This document shows, piece by piece, positions 1 to 8,357 of a stretch of DNA of 64,000 nucleotides (positions within the stretch are counted from its first letter, which is position 1; the number at the start of each line of letters is the position of its first letter). The DNA comes from Faecalicatena orotica (GTDB lineage: Bacteria; Bacillota; Clostridia; Lachnospirales; Lachnospiraceae): contig NZ_QGDL01000007.1 in NCBI RefSeq assembly GCF_003149245.1, positions 62,001-126,000 of the forward strand. Direction: 5' to 3'. A model generated the notes under the pieces. The model saw nothing but the letters and a program-made list of their open reading frames with translations. It was not told where the DNA came from and did no database searches. The position numbers were made by a program, and so were the translations under genes.

Positions 1-27
1 GCACTTGAGGGGATATTTAAGGAACCG

Positions 28-624
28 ATGGCAGTGATGGAGAGCTGCGCGGCTTACGGGGAGGAAAAAAAGCCCGGTATGTATACCATAGAGGATTACC
101 GCGCACTGCCGGAGGAGCAGAGAGTGGAGCTGATAGACGGATATTTTTATGATATGGCGGCACCTACGACCTTCCATCAGTTGATAGCAGGCGAGGTATA
201 CCGCCAGATTGCAAACTATATCATAGATCAGGGAGGTGCATGTACGCCGTTTATCTCTCCGATTGATGTCCAGCTTGATAATGATGAAAAGACCATGATT
301 CAGCCGGATGTGATTATTGTGTGTAAGCCTGATCAGATTGAAAGGCGTAATATCATGGGAGCGCCGGATTTTGTTCTGGAGGTTATTTCACCGGGAACCA
401 AGAGAAGGGACCATGTCGTCAAGTTATTTAAATATGAACAGGCAGGTGTCCGGGAATATTGGATTGTAGACCCCTATAAGAAGAGGGTACTGGTGTACTT
501 TTTCCAGCGTGAAGCTTCCCCTGTGATTTATCCGATTGACGCGGACATTCCGGTAAATATCTATGAAGGAAAGCTGACGATTAAGTTTCAACAGATTGCC
601 AAATGGGGAGAGCAGGAGGATTAA
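28..624 (+). CDS. Uma2-family PD-(D/E)XK endonuclease-like protein, possibly 5'-truncated by window edge
   Basis: The protein resembles the Uma2 (DUF820) family of restriction-like nucleases, usually about 180-200 aa. Visible core motifs are IQPDVIIV with the P-D pair at residues 93-94 and GAPDFVLEVIS with Glu118. These fit the D...E-x-(K/Q/S) metal site of this fold. A family hallmark near the N-terminus is VELIDGYFYDMAAPT. The biological role of Uma2 proteins is not established. The ATG at 28 has AAGGA just upstream, but the frame is open to the left edge with no stop, so the true start may lie outside the window. The next gene begins 1 nt after the stop codon, so the two are probably co-transcribed. 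Confidence 0.8.
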   Translation: MAVMESCAAYGEEKKPGMYTIEDYRALPEEQRVELIDGYFYDMAAPTTFHQLIAGEVYRQIANYIIDQGGACTPFISPIDVQLDNDEKTMIQPDVIIVCKPDQIERRNIMGAPDFVLEVISPGTKRRDHVVKLFKYEQAGVREYWIVDPYKKRVLVYFFQREASPVIYPIDADIPVNIYEGKLTIKFQQIAKWGEQED

Positions 625-625
625 C

Positions 626-967
626 ATGAAAATACAGATTTTTGGCACAAATAAATGTTTTGACACGAAGAAGGCCATGCGCTATTTCAAAGAACGGAAT
701 ATAAAGTATCAGTTTATTGATATGAAAGAAAAAGGAATGAGTAAGGGCGAATACAATAGCGTAAAGCAGTCAGTAGGCGGACTGGATGCCATGTTGGATG
801 AAAAATGCAAAGACAGGGACGCTCTGGCACTGATCAAATATATCGCAGACGAAGATAAAGATGACAAGGTTTTGGAAAACCAGAAGGTGCTGAAGACGCC
901 AATCGTCCGGAATGGTAAGCAGGCAACGGTAGGGTACTGCCCTGAGATTTGGAAAGTATGGAACTGA
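626..967 (+). CDS. ArsC/Spx-like thioredoxin-fold protein
   Basis: A 113-aa protein of the arsenate reductase (ArsC)/Spx family. The N-terminus is a thioredoxin-type strand followed by a single redox Cys at residue 11 (NKCFDTKKA). The C-terminal TPIV segment carries the cis-proline, as usual for the fold. It lacks the CxxC pair of Spx, so a thiol-reductase-like or glutaredoxin-like role is more likely than an Spx regulator. The substrate is unknown. The start at 626 is chosen over an in-frame ATG at 596 because AGGAGG at 614-619 is well spaced from it and the Uma2 gene stops at 624. Confidence 0.75.
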   Translation: MKIQIFGTNKCFDTKKAMRYFKERNIKYQFIDMKEKGMSKGEYNSVKQSVGGLDAMLDEKCKDRDALALIKYIADEDKDDKVLENQKVLKTPIVRNGKQATVGYCPEIWKVWN

Positions 968-1017
968 ACTGGATAACAAGAAAGAAGAAAATAGGCAAGA
1001 CTGACTGTGTCAAAAGC

Positions 1018-1046
1018 TTGACAGATAGAGATATTGAGAATATAAT
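1018..1046 (+). promoter_or_regulatory. Consensus sigma-A promoter of the tetR gene
   Basis: TTGACA at 1018-1023, a 17-nt spacer and TATAAT at 1041-1046 form a perfect consensus vegetative promoter. It lies immediately upstream of the TetR-family gene. The TetR operator overlaps the last bases of the -10 box, so autorepression by steric block is likely. Confidence 0.85.
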
Positions 1047-1062
1047 TGAACAAAAGTTCAAT
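1045..1062. promoter_or_regulatory. Putative TetR operator, copy 1
   Basis: Inverted repeat ATTGAA-N6-TTCAAT, in full ATTGAACAAAAGTTCAAT. It overlaps the -10 box of the tetR promoter and the presumed transcription start. The same ATTGAA-N6-TTCAAT pattern recurs at 1664-1681 upstream of the MATE gene. That supports it as the binding site of the encoded repressor. Confidence 0.75.
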
Positions 1063-1075
1063 TATGGAGGGCGAG

Positions 1076-1636
1076 ATGGCGCAGGTATTAAAGGAAGATA
1101 TAAATAAAAGAATACTAAAAGCTGCTCTGGAAGAATTCTATGAGAAGGGGTATAAATCAGCCGCTATGCGGAATATTGCACAGAAAGCTAAAATACCGGC
1201 GGGTCTCATTTATTCCTATTATAAAAATAAAGAGGCACTTTTTAATGCTGTTCTAAGTCCGGTCCGGTATGACTGGGAACGGGTATTGAATACAAAGGAT
1301 GATACACATAATGAGGGTGAGATATATGGTCTGAGCCGGGCCGAGACAGATTGTTTGATTCAGTTGTTTGAACATAGGAAGGAATTTATCATCCTAATGG
1401 ATAAAAGTGAGGGGACAAAATACGCACCGGAGAAAGAACGGTTTGTACTGGATATAGAAAGTCATTTAAACAGGCATCGCAGAGATGAAATTGCAGATGC
1501 AGTTTTTATCCATATTGTTGCAAGTAACTTTGCAGATGGCTTAATGCAAATTATGTATCATTATGAAGGAAAGGAATGGGCGATTATGATACTGCAAAAA
1601 TTATCGAAAATGTATTTATCGGGAATTGGTCTGTAA
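1076..1636 (+). CDS. TetR/AcrR-family transcriptional repressor
   Basis: A 186-aa regulator. The N-terminal helix-turn-helix (about residues 10-55) contains the TetR signature AALEEFYEKGYKSAAMRNIA followed by GLIYSYYKNKEALF. The C-terminal ligand domain is not assignable. The ATG at 1076 is chosen because GGAGG at 1066-1070 is 5 nt away; a TTG at 1046 would lie inside the operator. It lies upstream of, and co-directional with, a MATE exporter. The shared operator motif suggests that it represses itself and the exporter and is relieved by an exporter substrate. Confidence 0.9.
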   Translation: MAQVLKEDINKRILKAALEEFYEKGYKSAAMRNIAQKAKIPAGLIYSYYKNKEALFNAVLSPVRYDWERVLNTKDDTHNEGEIYGLSRAETDCLIQLFEHRKEFIILMDKSEGTKYAPEKERFVLDIESHLNRHRRDEIADAVFIHIVASNFADGLMQIMYHYEGKEWAIMILQKLSKMYLSGIGL

Positions 1637-1660
1637 GGCTGGTTCCTTTTTTTATTGAAC

Positions 1661-1684
1661 AATATTGAATTAATGTTCAATATT
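1661..1684. promoter_or_regulatory. Putative TetR operator, copy 2, upstream of MATE exporter
   Basis: Palindrome AATATTGAA-N6-TTCAATATT with 9-bp arms. Its core, ATTGAA-N6-TTCAAT, is identical in sequence and spacing to the copy at 1045-1062. It lies in the 163-bp gap between tetR and the MATE gene. Confidence 0.75.
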
Positions 1685-1799
1685 GAGGCGGGAACACGAT
1701 ATGAAGCAATAGTGTGTGTTCACGTGGTTTAGATATTATCTGGCATAAGTGTTTTACCTTTTGCCGTTAATATAAATAAAATATCAGGAGGATATTATA

Positions 1800-3143
1800 A
1801 TGAAAGAAGACTCAACAAGAATCAATTTATTACAAAAAGCGGATGTTTCAACTGCACTTATCAAATTGGGAATACCTACAATGATCGGCATGCTTATTTC
1901 TGCATTGTATAATGCCATTGATGCTTATTTTGTAGGCGGTCTGGGAATAAGCCAGATGGGCGCCGTGTCTGTAGTGTTTCCAATCGTCCAGATTGTTATT
2001 GGTTTGGGAATGATGTTTGGAGCGGGTGCATCTTCCTACATATCACGCCTGCTTGGAAAAGGGGATCAGGAACAGGCGGACCAAGTAGCATCTACAACAC
2101 TTTTTTCAAGTATACTGGCAGGTGCCATAGTGATTGCAGGAATTCTTATCTTTCTGGATTCCGTACTTACTTCACTGGGAGCAACAGATACAATCTTACC
2201 CTATGCAGCGGCATATGCGCGGATTTATGTAACAGGTTCTATCATAAATGTATTCACAGTTACAATGAACAATCTGCTTACGGCACAGGGAGCAACAAAG
2301 TTTACAATGATAGCAATGCTTACGGGAAGCATTACGAATGTCATTCTGGACCCGGTTATGATTTACGGAATGAAATTAGGCATAGAGGGAGCGGCTATCG
2401 CTACTGTTATTTCCTTATGTATCAATATGCTGTTCTATATTGGATACATCGTAAAAAAACGAGGAGTTTTAAGAATTTCATTTAATAGGATTAAATTTTC
2501 TAAAACGATCTACGTGGAAATTCTGAAAATTGGCATACCTGTACTACTATTTCAACTTTTAGCCAGTGCTTCAATGGGGGCCATTAACATGTCGGCGAAA
2601 CTGTATGGAGACTATGCAGTTGCGGCAATGGGAGCGGTTACCCGGATTATGACTGTAGTTACCTATGTAGTATTTGGATTTCTGAAAGGATTTCAGCCGT
2701 TTGCCGGATATAATTATGGGGCAGGGCAGTTTGGAAGATTAAAAAAATCCATTCACCTTTGTATGGTATGGTCTACCGGATTTTGTATCATCGCGGGAAT
2801 TGTACTTATTATTTTTTCAACACCAATCGTTTCCCTTTTCGGAACAGATACGCAGATGATCCGGCTGGCAGGTAAGGCACTTAAAATGAACGCAGTTATG
2901 TTTATGACGTTTGGCTTTCAAATGGTATATGCATCATTGTACCTTGCAATTGGTAAAAGTCTGGTTGGAAGTTTGCTAAGTCTGGGCAGGCAGGGAATCT
3001 TTTTCTTTCCGTTAATTGTTTTCCTGCCCCGAATTCTGGGACTGGCAGGGGTGATCAGTGTTCAGCCGGCGGCAGACTTTTTTACTACAATAATCACTGT
3101 GTACTTTGCAATAAAAATAGATAAACAGCTAATGATAGGTTAG
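1800..3143 (+). CDS. MATE-family multidrug/Na+ efflux transporter
   Basis: A 447-aa membrane protein with about 12 hydrophobic segments in two similar halves, as usual for MATE exporters. The family start is visible in DVSTALIKLGIPTMIGMLIS and in the loop NAIDAYFVGGLG. These carriers extrude cationic or aromatic compounds with Na+ or H+ antiport. AGGAGG at 1786-1791 is well placed for the ATG at 1800. Control by the TetR encoded just upstream is inferred from the matching operators. The substrate is unknown. Confidence 0.92.
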   Translation: MKEDSTRINLLQKADVSTALIKLGIPTMIGMLISALYNAIDAYFVGGLGISQMGAVSVVFPIVQIVIGLGMMFGAGASSYISRLLGKGDQEQADQVASTTLFSSILAGAIVIAGILIFLDSVLTSLGATDTILPYAAAYARIYVTGSIINVFTVTMNNLLTAQGATKFTMIAMLTGSITNVILDPVMIYGMKLGIEGAAIATVISLCINMLFYIGYIVKKRGVLRISFNRIKFSKTIYVEILKIGIPVLLFQLLASASMGAINMSAKLYGDYAVAAMGAVTRIMTVVTYVVFGFLKGFQPFAGYNYGAGQFGRLKKSIHLCMVWSTGFCIIAGIVLIIFSTPIVSLFGTDTQMIRLAGKALKMNAVMFMTFGFQMVYASLYLAIGKSLVGSLLSLGRQGIFFFPLIVFLPRILGLAGVISVQPAADFFTTIITVYFAIKIDKQLMIG

Positions 3144-3242
3144 GTTTTTCCAGCTAGGCTGTTAACATTGCCGGATTTACTCATTCGCTTCTTTCTCCAC
3201 AGGAGTACAATACAGGTACCAAATGAAAAAGGAGAGGTTACT

Positions 3243-3992
3243 ATGAGTATATTGTTAGAAGCGAAAGAGGTAACAAAAATTTATGCCAGGGCACAGCGCC
3301 CCAGCTTAAACAAGGTATCTTTTTGTATAGGCAGGGGCGAATTTATCGGTATTATGGGTGCATCCGGTTCCGGAAAGACTACCCTGCTCAATGTGCTTTC
3401 GACGATTGATACGCCTACAAGCGGAGAGATCCGGATAGACGGTGTAGATTTGAAGAAGCTCAATACGACAAGTGCCGCCGATTTCCGCAGAGACCATCTG
3501 GGTTTCATTTTTCAGGAATATTTCCTGCTTGACAGTCTTACGATCCGTGAAAATATATCTGTTCCACTCACTCTTCAAAAGCTGCCGCCAGAAAAAATCG
3601 AACATATGGTGCGAAGTCTGGCAGAAAGATTTGGAATCGCGTCACAACTGGGCAAATATCCCAATGAGCTGTCCGGAGGACAGAGGCAGAGGGCGTCAGC
3701 GGCAAGAGTTGTTGTAAAACATCCGCGCATCTTGTTTGCGGATGAGCCGACAGGCGCTCTGGATTCAAGTTCGGCTGCAGATCTGCTGGCTGCTTTGAAA
3801 GAAGCTAATGAGGAGCTTCATACGACCATATTGATGGTTACCCATGACGCTTACGCGGCAAGCTTTGCAAACCGTATTTTGATTTTCAAAGATGGCAGTA
3901 TTATCAGGGAACTGCATAAACATAACGGCAGCAGGCATGAATTTTATGAGAAGATAACTGCAGAAAACGCAAAACTGGATACGGAAAGATAA
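3243..3992 (+). CDS. BceA/MacB-type ABC transporter ATPase
   Basis: A 249-aa ATPase. Walker A GASGSGKTT is at about residues 39-47, with Q-loop IFQEY, signature LSGGQRQR, Walker B ILFADEPTGALD and switch His in MVTHD. All catalytic elements are intact. It pairs with the FtsX-type permease that starts 12 nt downstream, as in BceAB-type antimicrobial-peptide sensing/resistance transporters. The ATG at 3243 has AAAGGAGAGG upstream. A TTG 75 nt earlier lacks a good ribosome site. Confidence 0.9.
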   Translation: MSILLEAKEVTKIYARAQRPSLNKVSFCIGRGEFIGIMGASGSGKTTLLNVLSTIDTPTSGEIRIDGVDLKKLNTTSAADFRRDHLGFIFQEYFLLDSLTIRENISVPLTLQKLPPEKIEHMVRSLAERFGIASQLGKYPNELSGGQRQRASAARVVVKHPRILFADEPTGALDSSSAADLLAALKEANEELHTTILMVTHDAYAASFANRILIFKDGSIIRELHKHNGSRHEFYEKITAENAKLDTER

Positions 3993-4004
3993 GGGGGCAG
4001 GACA

Positions 4005-6014
4005 ATGAATACTTTATCTGTGGCAGTCAAAAATTTAAGGAAAAATGCTTCATTTTATGCCCTCTACCTGCTATCAGCGGCCCTTGTAGTTACTGTTTTC
4101 TTTGCTTTTGCATCGTTTTCCGTGAACGATGTAATGCTTGATAAAATATCTTCGGATGGCCGGGTAGAGTCGATGTGCAGTACCATCTCGCTTTTTTTAA
4201 TGGCATTTGTGGTATTTTATATGTCCTATTCGAACCGTTTTTTTCTGAAACGCCGTACAAAGGAACTTGGTATTTATTTACTGCTGGGGTATCGGAAAAC
4301 GACGATATTGTCCCTGCTTACTGCTGAGAATATAATAATCGGCTGCTTTGCTTTTGCTGTTGGACTCGGTTCAGGAGCAATCGCCCATAAAGGGATTGTA
4401 TGGGGCATTACGCGTCTTCTGAAACTTTCAGCAGATACTTCACAGATACCACTTTTTAATATCCATGCCATCATAAAAACTGCAGGATTTTTCCTGCTGG
4501 TTATGTTTGCCCTGTGTCTCTCAAACGGAAGATTTCTTTTTAAAAGCTCTCTTATGGAGATGATACGTTTTGAAAAGAAGGCAGAGAAGGGCATGAAATT
4601 TCATTGTATTCCTGCTGTGCTCGGGCTTGTAATGACCTTATCGGGTTACATTCTGGCGCTGGATATTCTGAGAGGTTCACAATCCCTCTGGATTTCCGCC
4701 GGATTTTATTCTGTCGGCATGCTGACGGCAATGCTCATTGTGATCGGCACAATATTCTTTATCTCATCATTCCTTCCTTATGTGATGAAGAAAAGTAAGA
4801 ATAATAAATGGTCGTTTTACACTGAAACGAAAATCATAACGACACCAAACTTTATCTACCGTATCCGTTCCAATGCAAGAACTCTGGTTATGCTTACACT
4901 GCTTTCTGCGGCAGCCCTATCTGTATCTAGCATTATGGCTTTGACAATCTATTATCCGATTGCCGCTGTGTCCCGTGTTGCCCCGTCGGAAATCGAGTTC
5001 AGGGTGGAAGATCAAACGCAGATAGATGCGGCCAGACAGATCGTCCATAATTATGCAGTTGATGATAATGAGGTTACTTTTTCTCAGACAGATATTTATA
5101 AAGTCACATCGTCTGCACCAGAGCTTCCCGTGGAGTATAGTATCGGTACTGCAATGGGGGATGCCAAAAACAAAGAAATACTGAGGGAAGCCGGTTTTGA
5201 ATGCATCTCTTATTCAGACTTTATTTCACTTTTACAGGCGCAGGGCAGGACAGATATTCCTGACGGGATAAATAGCATGGAATGTATTTTAGTCAAATAC
5301 CAGCCTGATGGAGACGGAAATTCCGAGGCGGGCAGTATCTACCCCCTGAATATAGATGGCGGTGAAGTACCGCTGACTGTAAGGGAGGTTACATTAAACA
5401 ATCCGGTTTCTTTTGCAAACAGTATCGGAACCTTGATCGTCAGCGATGAGATTTACGGGCGCCTGAAGCTGACAGACTCACCGGCCACAAGGATCTTAAG
5501 CATCAATGGGAAAGCTGTTGAAGATAACGAAGCACTGTATGCCGATATCAGCGATATGCTTGGGAACAGCCCATATCTGCAGGGATACTCGCACAGGGTA
5601 AATAAATTGTTTTCGCTGAACAGTTCGACGTTCCTGCTGATTGGTTTTCTCGTCGTTTTGTTTTTCATAGCTGCCGGAAGTATTTTGTATTTTAACAATA
5701 TATCTGCCGTTTCCGACACAAAATCTGATTATGAAATCTTGATGAAAATGGGATATTCCATCCGGAGCATTCAGAAAATCATCAGGAAACAAGTGATGAC
5801 ATTTTTTGGCATACCGTTCATACTCGGCCTTGTGGATTGTATTTTTGCAGTCATCGTGTATAAGGCCGGGCTGATGCAGAACCTGCTTGGAAATGCATTC
5901 ATCCAGTATGTTCCGGCTGTTATCGCCATAGCTGTGACAGCACTCATTTATGTGATCTATTACCTCCTTACCGTACACACTTGCTGTACAATGGTATGCA
6001 AAAAGATGCTATAA
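4005..6014 (+). CDS. FtsX-like (BceB-type) ABC permease
   Basis: A 669-aa permease. The first transmembrane helix follows LRKNASFYALYLLSAALVV. There are several helices to about residue 300, a large hydrophilic extracytoplasmic domain (about 310-535), and a C-terminal FtsX helix bundle beginning FLLIGFLVVLFFIAAGSILYF. Length and domain order fit the BceB group, which senses and detoxifies peptide antibiotics, more than LolE/MacB proteins. It forms an operon with the ATPase upstream and the two-component genes downstream. Confidence 0.88.
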   Translation: MNTLSVAVKNLRKNASFYALYLLSAALVVTVFFAFASFSVNDVMLDKISSDGRVESMCSTISLFLMAFVVFYMSYSNRFFLKRRTKELGIYLLLGYRKTTILSLLTAENIIIGCFAFAVGLGSGAIAHKGIVWGITRLLKLSADTSQIPLFNIHAIIKTAGFFLLVMFALCLSNGRFLFKSSLMEMIRFEKKAEKGMKFHCIPAVLGLVMTLSGYILALDILRGSQSLWISAGFYSVGMLTAMLIVIGTIFFISSFLPYVMKKSKNNKWSFYTETKIITTPNFIYRIRSNARTLVMLTLLSAAALSVSSIMALTIYYPIAAVSRVAPSEIEFRVEDQTQIDAARQIVHNYAVDDNEVTFSQTDIYKVTSSAPELPVEYSIGTAMGDAKNKEILREAGFECISYSDFISLLQAQGRTDIPDGINSMECILVKYQPDGDGNSEAGSIYPLNIDGGEVPLTVREVTLNNPVSFANSIGTLIVSDEIYGRLKLTDSPATRILSINGKAVEDNEALYADISDMLGNSPYLQGYSHRVNKLFSLNSSTFLLIGFLVVLFFIAAGSILYFNNISAVSDTKSDYEILMKMGYSIRSIQKIIRKQVMTFFGIPFILGLVDCIFAVIVYKAGLMQNLLGNAFIQYVPAVIAIAVTALIYVIYYLLTVHTCCTMVCKKML

Positions 6015-6041
6015 TAGTAGATATCTAAAAGGAGGGTGATA

Positions 6042-7601
6042 ATGAAAAATACAATAGGGAGGCTGTTGTTCTGGTTGAATTACATTTTGGTTATCCTTTA
6101 CATGGCCCACCAGGTCAGCAGGGGACAGACAATAATTGAAGGTAGTGTGGCGATTCTTATTTCGTCACTCATGCTCATAGATAGTACGTATATCAGCGCG
6201 TGCAACATCAGAGATAATAAAGTCATTACGCTTTTCTGCGGGCTTCTGGCTTTAGACAGCTGGTATATACTTCTGTCTTTTTCGGAAAGTGCGGCAGAAG
6301 GCTTCATTTTTATCGCACTAAGCCCGTTGATATGGTATGTGTCAATCCGTTTTGTGCTGATGTTTTTATTTCAGGGAAGCGGATATAAATTCCAGAAAGC
6401 GGTGCATGTGGTGCTCCTGGCAGCCTGTACCGGCTCACTTGCCGGCATCTGCATTTCGGACAGGGTATATGCATGTTTCTATGGAATACAGTTTTTATTA
6501 AGCTGCCTGTGCTTTTTATTTATCGTTATCTATCACTGGAAAAGAGCTGCCTTTGTATTGAAAAATGAATGGAAGAGCCTCTCATTTTCAGCAGCAGTGA
6601 TTATGTTCCTTTTCCTGTTGTATTATTTTGCCACTCTGGATGTACATGGCCATATCTCTAATTTCGGGATATACCTGCCTGGGCTTCTGTTCTTAATGAG
6701 CATTCATGGAATTGTTCTGAAAGAGAACAGCGGCAGTCCACTTTCTACGATTTTCAGTAAAAAGCAGTTGACGCTAATGATAATCTTATTTCTTCTTATT
6801 CCGGGGCTGGCAGTTATGCTTACAGGCGGCAGTTATGGAGAATGGTGCATTGCCGTAAATATCCTGTTTTCTTTTACTTATATCTGTAATATCGTTTTAG
6901 GCTATAACTTAAGGAAGGGGGAAAGCAGGTTAATCAAGGAAAGCCAATATGGGGAAGCTCTGCGGCAGCTTAAGCAGGAAGAGCTGTTGAAAGCGGAATT
7001 CGCCAATTTTTTGCACGATGATGTACTGCAGGACCTTCTTTCTGTGAAAAATATGATGACAAAAGTGCATCGTCCGGATGTGCAGGATATGATAATTGAA
7101 ACACTGGATGGCCTGAATAATCATATCCGCAGCCAGATGCAGGATTACCATCCCGTTATCCTGAAAAACCTGACTGCAAAGGAAAATTATCAAAATCTAA
7201 TAGAGGCTGTTTCGCAGTCGTTCCCCGGGCGGAACATGCAGATCTCTTTTGACTGCCCTGAAAACCTATTCTTAGTTGAGCCATACAACGTTTTTATATA
7301 CCGGATGCTCAAAGAACTTCTGACAAATGCCTTCAGGCATTCTGACGGGAGCCAGGTATGGGTAATGCTTACACTGGAAAACGGGACTATAGAGTTATCT
7401 GTCAGCGATGACGGGAATGCCGGGGCAAACGCGCTGATTACAGCAGATAAAGCAAAGCACAAGGGGATCGCTTCCGTGAAAGAGCAGGTAAATAACATGG
7501 ACGGATTGATGACGATATCGGATAACACGCCACATGGCATCAGGGTACATATCTCAATACCAATGAAAGGAGATGTTTCTTATCAATATTTTATTAGTTG
7601 A
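6042..7601 (+). CDS. NarL/DesK-type sensor histidine kinase with multi-helix membrane domain
   Basis: A 519-aa kinase. About eight hydrophobic helices (residues 5-290) are followed by a HisKA_3-type dimerisation segment, FLHDDVLQDLL, with phosphoacceptor His325. The HATPase domain has N-box ELLTNAFRH at about 425 and G-box SVSDDGNAG. The ATG at 6042 has GGAGG at 6031-6035. It sits directly after the BceB-like permease, so it may sense through the transporter. BceS-type kinases usually have two helices and an OmpR partner, so this pairing is unusual. Confidence 0.88.
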   Translation: MKNTIGRLLFWLNYILVILYMAHQVSRGQTIIEGSVAILISSLMLIDSTYISACNIRDNKVITLFCGLLALDSWYILLSFSESAAEGFIFIALSPLIWYVSIRFVLMFLFQGSGYKFQKAVHVVLLAACTGSLAGICISDRVYACFYGIQFLLSCLCFLFIVIYHWKRAAFVLKNEWKSLSFSAAVIMFLFLLYYFATLDVHGHISNFGIYLPGLLFLMSIHGIVLKENSGSPLSTIFSKKQLTLMIILFLLIPGLAVMLTGGSYGEWCIAVNILFSFTYICNIVLGYNLRKGESRLIKESQYGEALRQLKQEELLKAEFANFLHDDVLQDLLSVKNMMTKVHRPDVQDMIIETLDGLNNHIRSQMQDYHPVILKNLTAKENYQNLIEAVSQSFPGRNMQISFDCPENLFLVEPYNVFIYRMLKELLTNAFRHSDGSQVWVMLTLENGTIELSVSDDGNAGANALITADKAKHKGIASVKEQVNNMDGLMTISDNTPHGIRVHISIPMKGDVSYQYFIS

Positions 7602-8193
7602 TGACCATACACTTTTTGCAGGAAGTCTTTCGATTGCCCTGGATGAATATGATGAAATCGACCATTTCTATTCAACGCAGGACATTCAGAGTCTGCAAAA
7701 GATGATCAGTGATAAAAGCATAGATATTGTTTTGATGGACATTAACCTCGGTAATTTAAGTGATGCCGATGGATTAGAAATAGCGGCAGGTTTGTTAAAA
7801 GAGAATTCTGCAGTAAAAATCGTGGTTCTCACGGGTTATGATCTTCCCGTTTACAGGCATGAGGCGAAAAAAGCGGGTTTAAGTGGTTTCCTGAATAAAA
7901 ACATCAGTCCCGATGATTTGATTTCATCGCTGATTCATGTTTTTCGTGGTGGTACTTGTTTTCCCTCAGAGAATGGGGACATTATTATTGAGGATTTAAC
8001 GAGTATGGAAAAGAAAATCTTACGGCTGATCAGCAGCGGAAAAACGCGGAAGTGTGTTGCCGGGGAATTATATATGAGTGAGAGGACTCTTTCAAATCAC
8101 TTGCAGCATATCTTTGGAAAGTTAGAAGTTTCTTCTGTCGTGGAAGCTGTGACTAAAGCAATTCAGCTCGGGTATATATCACCGATATGGTGA
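7573..8193 (+). CDS. NarL/LuxR-family response regulator
   Basis: A 206-aa regulator. The N-terminal receiver domain has the acidic pair in LLVDDHTLF, phospho-Asp56 in VLMDINLG and the conserved Lys in GFLNKNIS. The C-terminal LuxR-type helix-turn-helix runs from LTSMEKKILRLISSGKTRK to VEAVTKAIQLGY. The gene overlaps the kinase by 29 bp and is translationally coupled. The AAAGGAG motif abuts the ATG at 7573 with no spacer, so translation may start a few codons later or depend on coupling. Confidence 0.88.
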   Translation: MFLINILLVDDHTLFAGSLSIALDEYDEIDHFYSTQDIQSLQKMISDKSIDIVLMDINLGNLSDADGLEIAAGLLKENSAVKIVVLTGYDLPVYRHEAKKAGLSGFLNKNISPDDLISSLIHVFRGGTCFPSENGDIIIEDLTSMEKKILRLISSGKTRKCVAGELYMSERTLSNHLQHIFGKLEVSSVVEAVTKAIQLGYISPIW

Positions 8194-8209
8194 AAAAAGA
8201 TTAAGTTAA

Positions 8210-8254
8210 ACAGAGAACAAAAATCATATCCTGATTTTCGTTCTCTGTTTTTTT
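8210..8254 (+). terminator. Rho-independent terminator after the response regulator
   Basis: The stem pairs CAGAGAAC (8211-8218) with GTTCTCTG (8240-8247). An inner AAAATCA/TGATTTT extension and a T7 tract at 8248-8254 complete it. It ends the ABC/two-component operon. Confidence 0.85.
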
Positions 8255-8357
8255 GACGACAGGATATAACGAAAAATCGTATATGAGGAGGATAAGCATA
8301 GGAAAGTTTTTATTTGTTTTCCGGGATATAATGAGGGTTAAAAAGGGGGAATCCATC

